A DNA stretch of 11,491 nt from an uncultured Elusimicrobia bacterium (GTDB taxonomy: Bacteria; Elusimicrobiota; Elusimicrobia; UBA1565; UBA9628). Shown here in pieces: positions 6,064-11,491 of this stretch. How positions within the stretch are numbered: position 1 is the stretch's first letter; every line of letters starts with the position of its first letter. The position numbers were made by a program, and so were the translations under genes. Below the pieces are notes generated by a model. It did not search any database. It had not been told where the DNA came from and saw only the letters and a program-made list of their open reading frames with translations. The DNA lies in NCBI GenBank assembly GCA_903874575.1, contig CAIQSZ010000059.1, forward strand, positions 1-11,491. The letters run 5' to 3'.

Positions 6064-7266
6064 ATGGCCTTCGAAGATCAGCTCGAGCCCGATTGGGTCT
6101 ACGAGCTTCCGTTCTATCTCGTCGCGACGATCGCCTACGGCGTGTTGTTCACGCTGAACCCGATCATGCGCTGGGGCGGGCGGGAGCGCGCGCCCGAGTC
6201 CGCCGTGCCCATCGAGTTCGTCGCCCGTCTGCCCGCCCCGTCGCCGAACCTGGCGCTCGCGCCAGGCGGCGACGGCCGGGCGGAACGTCCGCCGCAGAAA
6301 GGCCCCGGCGAGTACCGGCCCGAGAAGGTCAAGGCCGGAGCCGTCGACGCGCCCGTCAAGCCGGCGCCCAAGCCCAAGCCCGCCGCGGCCAAGACGAAGC
6401 CGAAAGCCGCAGCCCGCGTCCGCCCCGCGCTGGACGCCAAGGCCGTCGTCGCGGCGTCGATCCTACGACGGCAGCGGTTGGAAGCGCTCAAGGCCGCCGA
6501 AATCGAGCGGACTCGCGTCGCCCGCCAGAAAGCCGCCGCGGCCGCCGAAGCGCAAGCGCGGCGCGACGCCCGGGAAAAAGCGGCCGCGCAGGCGCGCGCC
6601 GAGGCCGCGCGCGTCGAGCGGGAACGCCAAGCCGCCGTGGAGCGGGCGCGCCGGGAGCGCCTGGCCGCCGCGCGCGCGGCGAAAGCGGCAAAGAGGGCCG
6701 AACTCTCGCAGGAGTTGGCGACGATGGCCGACCCCGACGAAGCTCTCGCTCAGGAGGCGGAAGCCTCGCCGCCTCCGGGCGGCAGGGCCCGCGCGAAGGG
6801 CGTGACGGTCGGAGGCAAAGGCGGCGCTGCTCTGGCGGGAGCCCGAAAAGCCGGGGCGGCCGCGGCGCTGGCGGACGCCGCCGAATCCGCCGACCCGGGC
6901 GACGCGGCGGGCGCCGGCGGCGCGGACCTGCTGGACGCGCGCGCGAAGGGAGGCGGGACGGGACCGGACGGCTCCGGGGTCTCCTACTCGCTCGAGGGAC
7001 CGGTGGGCAACCGGCGCATCCTGAAGCGCACGGTTCCGACCAGCCCCGACTGGGTCGGAACGCGCGGCCTGGACCTCACGGTGACGGTGCGCTTCCAAGT
7101 CCTGTCCGACGGGACGGTCAAACCCGGCGCGGTCATCAGAAAAACCTCGGGCTTCCCGGAAATCGACCAGCGCGCGCTCGCGGCCCTGCGGCAGTGGCGT
7201 TTCGAGCCGGTGCCCGCCGCAAGCGCCGAAGTGTGGGGTCGCGTGACCTTCCACTTCACGAGTTGA
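6064..7266 (+). CDS. TonB/TolA-like energy transducer
   Basis: This 400-residue inner-membrane protein is built like TolA or a long TonB: a short cytoplasmic N-terminus, one membrane segment (about 15-34), a Pro/Lys-rich stretch (about 93-122), an Ala/Arg/Lys/Glu-rich helix or coiled coil (about 128-218), a Gly/Ala-rich linker (about 236-305) and a TonB C-terminal domain (about 311-400). That last domain has the family pattern VRFQVLSDGTVKPG (342-355), KTSGFPEIDQRALAALRQW (360-378) and a final beta strand. Such proteins carry energy from an ExbB/ExbD motor across the periplasm. The membrane segment lacks the conserved His of the TonB/TolA SHLxxS face, so coupling may differ. The 110-residue rod could span much of the periplasm. 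It heads a cluster with TPR, ExbB and ExbD genes. Base composition explains part of the Ala/Arg richness. Outer-membrane partner unknown. Confidence 0.88.
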   Translation: MAFEDQLEPDWVYELPFYLVATIAYGVLFTLNPIMRWGGRERAPESAVPIEFVARLPAPSPNLALAPGGDGRAERPPQKGPGEYRPEKVKAGAVDAPVKPAPKPKPAAAKTKPKAAARVRPALDAKAVVAASILRRQRLEALKAAEIERTRVARQKAAAAAEAQARRDAREKAAAQARAEAARVERERQAAVERARRERLAAARAAKAAKRAELSQELATMADPDEALAQEAEASPPPGGRARAKGVTVGGKGGAALAGARKAGAAAALADAAESADPGDAAGAGGADLLDARAKGGGTGPDGSGVSYSLEGPVGNRRILKRTVPTSPDWVGTRGLDLTVTVRFQVLSDGTVKPGAVIRKTSGFPEIDQRALAALRQWRFEPVPAASAEVWGRVTFHFTS

Positions 7267-7285
7267 CCAAAGCTCCGTGCGGTCA

Positions 7286-7314
7286 TTGACATCCTCCGGG
7301 CTCCGCTTTACACT
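7286..7314 (+). promoter_or_regulatory. Strong sigma70-type promoter for the large TPR gene
   Basis: TTGACA (7286-7291), exactly 17 nt, then TACACT (7309-7314) is the best promoter match in the window. GTG 7322 follows 7 nt after the -10. It lies just after the TonB-like stop, inside any longer reading of the TPR gene starting at ATG 7277. That placement argues for GTG 7322 as the real start, read from a leaderless mRNA. Confidence 0.8.
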
Positions 7315-7321
7315 AGCCGCT

Positions 7322-9562
7322 GTGACCCGCGTCTTCTCCTGCCTCATTCTCCTTTTCGGATTCGCCCTTCCGGCGCGGACGATCGACCTGGCCCGCAATG
7401 ACTCCGGCGCGAAGGAATCGGCGGCGTTGCGCCTCTACCGCGACGCGGAACTCTCCTTGCGGACCGGCGAGTATGGAGCGTCACGCCGCCAGTTGGAGTT
7501 GCTCATCTCACGCTACTCGGGAACGGACTGGGCGGAACGCGGCCGGCGACTGCTCGACGCCATCCCCGGCGGCGACCCCGCCGCGGGCGGCGTCACGCCG
7601 GACGCTCCGTTCGTGCCCGATCTGCCTTCGACGACTCCGGAGGAAGCGCTCGCGCGCCTGCGCGCCGCGGCCTCGGCCGGCGCCGACGACCAGGCGCTGG
7701 GCGAAGCCTACGACTTCCTGCGCCGCTATCCCAACAGTCCGCTGCGCTCGGAGATCGAGTTGGCCGCGGGCGCACTTCATCTGCGGCGCGGCGAACCGCA
7801 GACCGCGCTGAAGTTCCTGGCGCCGCTGGCGCGCGCCCAAGGCGACCGCCTGCGCACGCGCGCGATCCATCTGCTGGGAGGAGCCCTGTTCGCGCTCGGC
7901 CGCGAAACCGACGTCCTCAAGGCGGTGCCCGCCGCCGATCCGTCCGGCGCCGCCGACCGCTGGCTGGCGCTCGCGCAAGTGTGGCGCGCGGCGGCGCTCG
8001 ATAGGACCGGCCGCAAAGAAGACGCGGCGGAATTGTACCGCGCGGTCGCCGCCTCCGGCCAGGAATCCCCGGTGCGCGCTTACGCCCTAGCCGCGATCGC
8101 CGGCGACTGGGACCGCCAGGGCAAACCCGACCGCGCCCGCGACGCGCTCGCACGTGCCGGCGCGGAAGCCTCGCGCTGGAAACTGGACGGCCTGCGCGAC
8201 TCGCTGGCGCTGGCGGGAGCCAACGCGCTTTCCCGCGCGCACCGGCTGGAAGACGCGGCGAGGGCTTACCTGGATTTTACGCGCCGCTACCCGAACAGCC
8301 CGCTGATCGCCCAGGCGTTCTACGAGCGCGGCCTGGCGCTCAAACGGCTGGGGGAGAAGGAGGAAGCGATTAAATCGTTTGAGGACCTGCTGGAACGCGC
8401 GCCCGACTCCGCCTACGCCGCCGACGCGCACCTCCAACTGGGACAACTCGACACGGAATTGGGCCGCACCGGCGAGGCCCTGTCGCACTATCGCAAGATG
8501 GGCCGCACTTCGGAAGCGAAGGACGCCGACCGGGAAGCGCTTCTGCTGATGGCCCAGGTCCACTACAACGCCAAGCGGTGGAGCGACGCCATTCCGCTCT
8601 ACCGCCGCTGGCTCGACGGCGCGCCGGCGCAGGACCCGAAGACCAAGGACGTGCAGGGCCTGCTCCTGGTCTCCCTCTGGGAGAGCGACAAGGATAACCC
8701 CGATCTGGTCGAGCTGGCCGCGAAGATTCCGGACCATCCGCTGGTCGCGCATATCCGCTGGTTGCTGGCGACCGCGGCGTACAAACGGGGGGACTGGGTC
8801 TCCGCCGAGGATCTGTTCAAGCGGCAGATCGAGGCGGACGGCGCGTCGCCCCATACGCCCCAGGCGCGCTTCTACCGCGCCGAAGCCCTGCGGCAATCGG
8901 GCAAGACCGCCGACGCGGCCGATGCCTACCGGCGCTACCTCGCCGCCCACCCTAAAGACACGCATGTCAAAGAGGCGACCATGCGCCTGGGCGCCCTCCT
9001 CTACGAAGCCGGCGACGCCGCGGGCGCGGCCGCCGTCTACGGCCGCGTGACAGGCGACGACGCCGACGCGGCCGACGCCGCCTACAACCGCGCGCTCGCG
9101 CTCGCCAAGTCCGGCAAGAATCCGGCCGCCGGCTGGGAGCAATTCGGCTCCCGTTTCCCGAAGCACGCGCGGGCGTCCTGGGCATGGTGGACCGCCGCGC
9201 GCATGCGCGAGGAGCACGGCGACAACGCCCAAGCCTCCAAGGATTACGCGCGCGCCGCCGGCCCCGAGGAGCGCACCAAGGCGCTGTACGCCCTCGGCCG
9301 CCTGGAGGAACGCCTCAAGCGCGCCGCCGCCGCGAAAGCCGCCTACCAGAAGCTGGCGGACACGTCGCCGAAGGACGATCCTCCTCGCTTGGCCGGCCTC
9401 CTGCGCCTGGCGCTGATGTTGGAGCTGGAGGACAAGCCCCGCTCCGCCGCCCCCCTCTACGCCGACCTCATGAAACATAGCCGGCGCGGCACCTCGACCT
9501 TCGAGGCCGCCCGCAAACGCCTCGAAGCCCTCACCAAAGACAAATCCCTAATAGGCAAATAA
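7322..9562 (+). CDS. Large exported TPR-repeat protein
   Basis: From GTG 7322 the product is 746 residues. This start gives a compact signal peptide (basic residue at 3, hydrophobic core 5-17, likely cleavage near ALPA at 15-18) and sits 7 nt behind a near-consensus promoter; ATG 7277 lies upstream of that promoter and would add 15 residues. After a linker (81-105), TPR units of the YbgF/BamD type fill almost the whole protein. The phrase RRYPNSPL occurs exactly at 134-141 and 321-328, each followed by a helix pair, and further units lie at about 330-365, 366-395, 405-432, 475-505, 512-545, 550-580 and 650-685. No catalytic motif and no lipobox are seen. TPR proteins of this kind (for example CpoB/YbgF beside Tol-Pal) act as periplasmic scaffolds. 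Its place between a TonB-like gene and an ExbB/ExbD set suggests it serves that machine, but the exact role is inferred. Confidence 0.85.
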   Translation: MTRVFSCLILLFGFALPARTIDLARNDSGAKESAALRLYRDAELSLRTGEYGASRRQLELLISRYSGTDWAERGRRLLDAIPGGDPAAGGVTPDAPFVPDLPSTTPEEALARLRAAASAGADDQALGEAYDFLRRYPNSPLRSEIELAAGALHLRRGEPQTALKFLAPLARAQGDRLRTRAIHLLGGALFALGRETDVLKAVPAADPSGAADRWLALAQVWRAAALDRTGRKEDAAELYRAVAASGQESPVRAYALAAIAGDWDRQGKPDRARDALARAGAEASRWKLDGLRDSLALAGANALSRAHRLEDAARAYLDFTRRYPNSPLIAQAFYERGLALKRLGEKEEAIKSFEDLLERAPDSAYAADAHLQLGQLDTELGRTGEALSHYRKMGRTSEAKDADREALLLMAQVHYNAKRWSDAIPLYRRWLDGAPAQDPKTKDVQGLLLVSLWESDKDNPDLVELAAKIPDHPLVAHIRWLLATAAYKRGDWVSAEDLFKRQIEADGASPHTPQARFYRAEALRQSGKTADAADAYRRYLAAHPKDTHVKEATMRLGALLYEAGDAAGAAAVYGRVTGDDADAADAAYNRALALAKSGKNPAAGWEQFGSRFPKHARASWAWWTAARMREEHGDNAQASKDYARAAGPEERTKALYALGRLEERLKRAAAAKAAYQKLADTSPKDDPPRLAGLLRLALMLELEDKPRSAAPLYADLMKHSRRGTSTFEAARKRLEALTKDKSLIGK

Positions 9563-9570
9563 GGAGGAGG

Positions 9571-9601
9571 GGAGGGAGCCTTGCAGGGTTCCGACGCCTC
9601 C
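9571..9601 (+). other. Possible RNA hairpin between the TPR and ExbB-like genes
   Basis: GGAGCC (9575-9580), loop TTGCAG (9581-9586) and GGTTCC (9587-9592) can form a 6-bp stem in RNA with one G-U pair; outer GGAG (9571-9574) and CTCC (9598-9601) could extend it across a bulge. It begins 8 nt after the TPR stop and has no T-tract, so it is not a standard terminator. On readthrough mRNA it would bury the purine-rich Shine-Dalgarno-like tract beginning at 9561 and the in-frame TTG at 9581. Confidence 0.35.
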
Positions 9602-9609
9602 GCTATACT
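9581..9609 (+). promoter_or_regulatory. Sigma70-type promoter for the ExbB-like gene
   Basis: TTGCAG (9581-9586), exactly 17 nt, then TATACT (9604-9609) forms a good promoter, with ATG 9617 following after 7 nt. The TTG that could start a 12-residue longer protein is also the first three bases of this -35. No Shine-Dalgarno sequence precedes ATG 9617. Confidence 0.72.
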
Positions 9610-9616
9610 CTTTCAC

Positions 9617-10237
9617 ATGTCGAACATGAGCTTCTCCGAGATGTTGGCCGTCAGCATCGCGATGCCGATCCTCCTCGCGCTGTCCTTCGTCGTGCTGGGG
9701 CAGGCGCTGGAAAGGCTGTTCGCCTACTGGATCAAGCTGCGCCTGCCGACGGCGATGTGGGAGCGCGTGCGCGACCGCATGGAAGTGGGCGATAAGCCGG
9801 GCGCCCTGGCCATCGCGCGGCGCAACTCGACCATTCTGGGCGCGGCGCTGGCCGCGGTGCTGACGCCGGAGAACCCGACCACGGAGAAGCTGGTCGAGGT
9901 GTTTCAAGTCCATCGCCAGCGCTATTCGATGGCGCTGAACCGCCGCGTCGGCCTGTTCGGCACGGCCAGCTTCGTGTCGCCGCTGATCGGCCTGATGGGC
10001 ACGGTGCTGGGCATCATGCGCGCGTTCCACGATCTGTCGGCCGCGGGCGCGGGAGGCCCCGCCGTCGTCGCCGCGGGCATCTCCGAGGCGCTGGTGGCCA
10101 CGGCCTGCGGCATCGGTCTGGCGGTCTTCTCGGCCCTCCTCTACAACTACTTCACGCTGGAATCCCGCCATCGCCTGAACACCGCGGACCTCTGGGTGCT
10201 CGAACTGGCCGAGCTGCTGGAGCAACGGCATGTCTAG
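9617..10237 (+). CDS. ExbB/TolQ/MotA-family proton channel protein
   Basis: This 206-residue inner-membrane protein belongs to the MotA/TolQ/ExbB family that forms the stator-like proton channel with ExbD/TolR. Membrane segments are seen at about 10-32, 112-135 and 155-178, the usual three. The two conserved pore threonines of the family appear as Thr129 in GLMGTVLGI (125-133) and Thr162 in ALVATACGIG (158-167). The cytoplasmic segment between the first two helices (about 40-108) has the expected length and mixed charge. ATG 9617 is favoured over TTG 9581 because a promoter -10 box ends 7 nt before it; a Shine-Dalgarno-like tract before TTG 9581 keeps the longer form possible. The stop overlaps the first ExbD-like gene by 8 nt. 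ExbB, TolQ and AglR-type proteins cannot be told apart with certainty by eye. Confidence 0.92.
   Translation: MSNMSFSEMLAVSIAMPILLALSFVVLGQALERLFAYWIKLRLPTAMWERVRDRMEVGDKPGALAIARRNSTILGAALAAVLTPENPTTEKLVEVFQVHRQRYSMALNRRVGLFGTASFVSPLIGLMGTVLGIMRAFHDLSAAGAGGPAVVAAGISEALVATACGIGLAVFSALLYNYFTLESRHRLNTADLWVLELAELLEQRHV
10219..10222 (+). promoter_or_regulatory. Shine-Dalgarno sequence of the first ExbD-like gene
   Basis: GGAG lies 7 nt before ATG 10230, within the end of the ExbB-like gene, supporting a coupled start. Confidence 0.6.
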
Positions 10238-10709
10238 TCCCTTCCTTCGACGCGACGAAGCCGCGCCCATCGCGGACGTCAACGTCGTGCCCCTCGCGGA
10301 CGTGTCGCTCGTCCTGCTCATCATCCTGCTGGTGCTCTCTCCCATGGCCGCGCAGTCGATGCTGAAGGTGCAGACCGCCGCCGCCAAGAAAAGCGTCGAC
10401 GAGCCGAAGGGTCCGAGGGCGGGGGAGGATCCGCTCAACCCCAAGCCGCCCGAACCCGTGCTGGCCGTCGGCTTGTCTGCCTTGGGCTACGTCTTCGATG
10501 GAAGGCTGTTGACCGGCGACGCGGAGTTGAAAGCGTGGCTGCAGCCGAGGATTTCGGAGCGCGAGGACAAAAAAGTGTTCCTGGCCCCGGAACTGGACGT
10601 GACCAACGGCCGCGTCGTCGGCGCCATCGAAGCCCTGCAGGCCGCCGGCGCCTCGGCCGTCGCGCTGGTCCAGGTTTTCGATCCGACGCTTGCGGCGGCC
10701 AAGCCCTGA
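10230..10709 (+). CDS. ExbD/TolR-family protein, first copy
   Basis: This 159-residue protein has the ExbD/TolR plan: a short cytoplasmic N-terminus, one membrane helix (about 22-42) and a periplasmic domain (about 78-155). The proton-carrying Asp of the family is Asp24, in the block VNVVPLADVSLVLLIILLVL (17-36). A Pro/Gly/Lys-rich linker (about 48-77) separates membrane and periplasmic parts and is longer than in the second copy. The periplasmic half shows the usual strand-helix pattern ending in a predicted strand near SAVALVQVFD (141-150). The gene overlaps the upstream ExbB-like gene by 8 nt and the next ExbD-like gene by 1 nt, so three membrane subunits are made from one transcript. It is the more divergent of the two copies by its linker and its periplasmic sequence. 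Confidence 0.9.
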   Translation: MSSPFLRRDEAAPIADVNVVPLADVSLVLLIILLVLSPMAAQSMLKVQTAAAKKSVDEPKGPRAGEDPLNPKPPEPVLAVGLSALGYVFDGRLLTGDAELKAWLQPRISEREDKKVFLAPELDVTNGRVVGAIEALQAAGASAVALVQVFDPTLAAAKP

Positions 10710-11155
10710 TGGCCAAATACGCGATGCTGCGCCTGCGCGCGCAGACGCCCGAGGCGGAGCCCGTCACCGAGGTCAACATCATCCCGGTGATCGACATCTC
10801 GCTGGTGCTGCTCGTCATCCTGTTCGTCACCGCCCCCCTGCTCTCGTACCCGACCTTGCCCGTCGACCTGCCGCCGGCGCGCCAGAAGCCGAACCAGGAC
10901 CTGACCATCGCCGTCACCTACGCGAAATCCGGCGCGCTGTCGGTGCGGGCGGCGGACTCCTCTTGGGCGCGACTGATCCCCGACCTGAAGGCCGAGGTGG
11001 AGAAGCGCAAGCACTCCATCGTGCTCCTGCGCGTCGACGAGTCCGTGCCCTACCGCACCGTTCAACGCCTGATCGCGGCGACGAAATCGTCGGGGGCGGA
11101 GTCCATCGCCCTCGCCACGGAGCCGCCGGCGACGACGAAAGGGACGAAAAACTAA
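10709..11155 (+). CDS. ExbD/TolR-family protein, second copy
   Basis: This 148-residue protein starts at the ATG that overlaps the TGA stop of the previous gene (TGATG at 10707-10711), a classic termination-reinitiation junction; no Shine-Dalgarno sequence is obvious. Other in-frame starts upstream lie inside the first ExbD-like gene and would add an Arg-rich shadow sequence. The membrane helix is at about 27-45, with the family proton-relay Asp at 29 in VNIIPVIDISLVLLVILFVT (22-41). The periplasmic domain (about 60-140) has VLLRVDESVPYRTVQRLIAA (104-123), which closely matches the ExbD/TolR pattern of a strand followed by a helix. It is paired with a non-identical ExbD-like copy, so the motor may use two different ExbD-type subunits, as in the Myxococcus AglRQS stator. 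A Thr/Lys-rich tail ends the protein. Confidence 0.92.
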   Translation: MAKYAMLRLRAQTPEAEPVTEVNIIPVIDISLVLLVILFVTAPLLSYPTLPVDLPPARQKPNQDLTIAVTYAKSGALSVRAADSSWARLIPDLKAEVEKRKHSIVLLRVDESVPYRTVQRLIAATKSSGAESIALATEPPATTKGTKN

Positions 11156-11173
11156 GCCCGCCGAAACCACCCT

Positions 11174-11491
11174 ATGACAAACATCGCCCCCGCTCCCGAC
11201 GCAAAAAAGAAACGCGGCTGCCTGTTCTACGCGGGCATCGCCGCGGGACTCCTCTTCTTGGGAGGACTCGCGGCCGCCGTGGCCCTCGGCGCCGCCGCCA
11301 AGCGCGCGATCAAGGCCTACACGGCCGCGGACGCGGCGCCCTTGCCGGCCTGGACGCCGCCGCCCGGAGGATTTCCCGGCCTGGAGGAACGGGTCAAGAT
11401 CTTTAAAGACGCCCTGCGGTCTTCCCAGGCGAGCGCCCCGCTGGAACTGAGCGGCGACGAGTTGAACGCACTCATCGCCCGCGAACCGGTA
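11174..11491 (+). CDS. Membrane-anchored protein of unknown function, 3'-truncated by the window
   Basis: The 106 visible residues run off the window end. A short basic cytoplasmic start (KKKR at 11-14) is followed by one hydrophobic helix (about 16-42), which suggests a membrane anchor with the rest in the periplasm. A Pro-rich stretch (about 56-66) leads to a helix (about 68-80) and then LELSGDELNALIAREP (90-105). This last phrase looks like a motif I recall from conserved hypothetical membrane proteins, but I cannot name the family. The gene begins 18 nt after the second ExbD-like gene, on the same strand, with neither a Shine-Dalgarno sequence nor a -10 box close by, so it is probably in the same transcript. 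A role with the ExbB/ExbD motor is possible from position alone. Confidence 0.7.
   Translation, partial: MTNIAPAPDAKKKRGCLFYAGIAAGLLFLGGLAAAVALGAAAKRAIKAYTAADAAPLPAWTPPPGGFPGLEERVKIFKDALRSSQASAPLELSGDELNALIAREPV

Noticed and set aside
6064..7266. Ala/Lys/Arg-rich middle of the TonB/TolA-like protein as a histone-like or DNA-binding protein
   Set aside because: It is flanked by a membrane helix and a TonB C-terminal domain, so a periplasmic helical rod is the simpler reading.
8087..9478. Long open reading frame (463 codons) on the minus strand across the large TPR gene
   Set aside because: Composition-driven shadow of a well-supported TPR gene with its own strong promoter.
9561..9578. G-quadruplex in the purine tract after the large TPR gene
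   Set aside because: Only two-layer G runs are possible and the tract is better explained as Shine-Dalgarno-like or composition-driven sequence.

Overview
The window is GC-rich, densely coding DNA from a diderm (Gram-negative) bacterium. The outer membrane is inferred from a TonB/TolA-type protein, an ExbB/TolQ-like protein, two ExbD/TolR-like proteins and secreted TPR proteins. No taxonomic marker gene is present. A less-studied GC-rich diderm lineage such as Elusimicrobiota would fit the mix of split transketolase and ExbB/ExbD/TPR genes, but that is a low-confidence guess. I see no mobile element, CRISPR array, tRNA, rRNA or sign of recent transfer.

Layout. (1) 3-1244 (+): secreted TPR protein, possibly cut at its 5' end. 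(2) 1295-2002 (+): Crp/Fnr-family regulator with a compact N-terminal cysteine cluster. (3) 3330-2023 and 4172-3342 (-): a two-gene nucleoside salvage operon, purine nucleoside phosphorylase then thymidine/pyrimidine-nucleoside phosphorylase. (4) 4247-5077 and 5070-6008 (+): transketolase split into N- and C-terminal subunits with overlapping genes, divergent from the phosphorylases across a 74-bp region. (5) 6064-11491 (+): an envelope cluster of TonB/TolA-like protein, large exported TPR protein, ExbB/TolQ-like protein, two ExbD/TolR-like proteins and a membrane-anchored protein cut by the window end.

How the genes work together. The phosphorylases release (deoxy)ribose-1-phosphate from nucleosides. 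After mutase action (no such gene here) ribose-5-phosphate can enter the transketolase reactions, so the divergent pair is metabolically coherent. The envelope cluster has the parts of a proton-driven inner-membrane motor (ExbB plus two ExbDs) with a periplasm-spanning transducer and a periplasmic TPR scaffold. Its cargo or task cannot be read from the sequence.

The most notable signal is in the gene starts. Six genes that begin transcription units have a TAnnnT -10 hexamer ending only 5-10 nt before the start codon and no well-placed Shine-Dalgarno sequence. Three of these also have a -35-like hexamer 16-17 nt upstream. By contrast, three of the four clearest internal operon genes have a Shine-Dalgarno sequence. 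This suggests leaderless mRNAs at the heads of transcription units and changes the best start for two genes (GTG 7322 rather than ATG 7277; ATG 9617 rather than TTG 9581).
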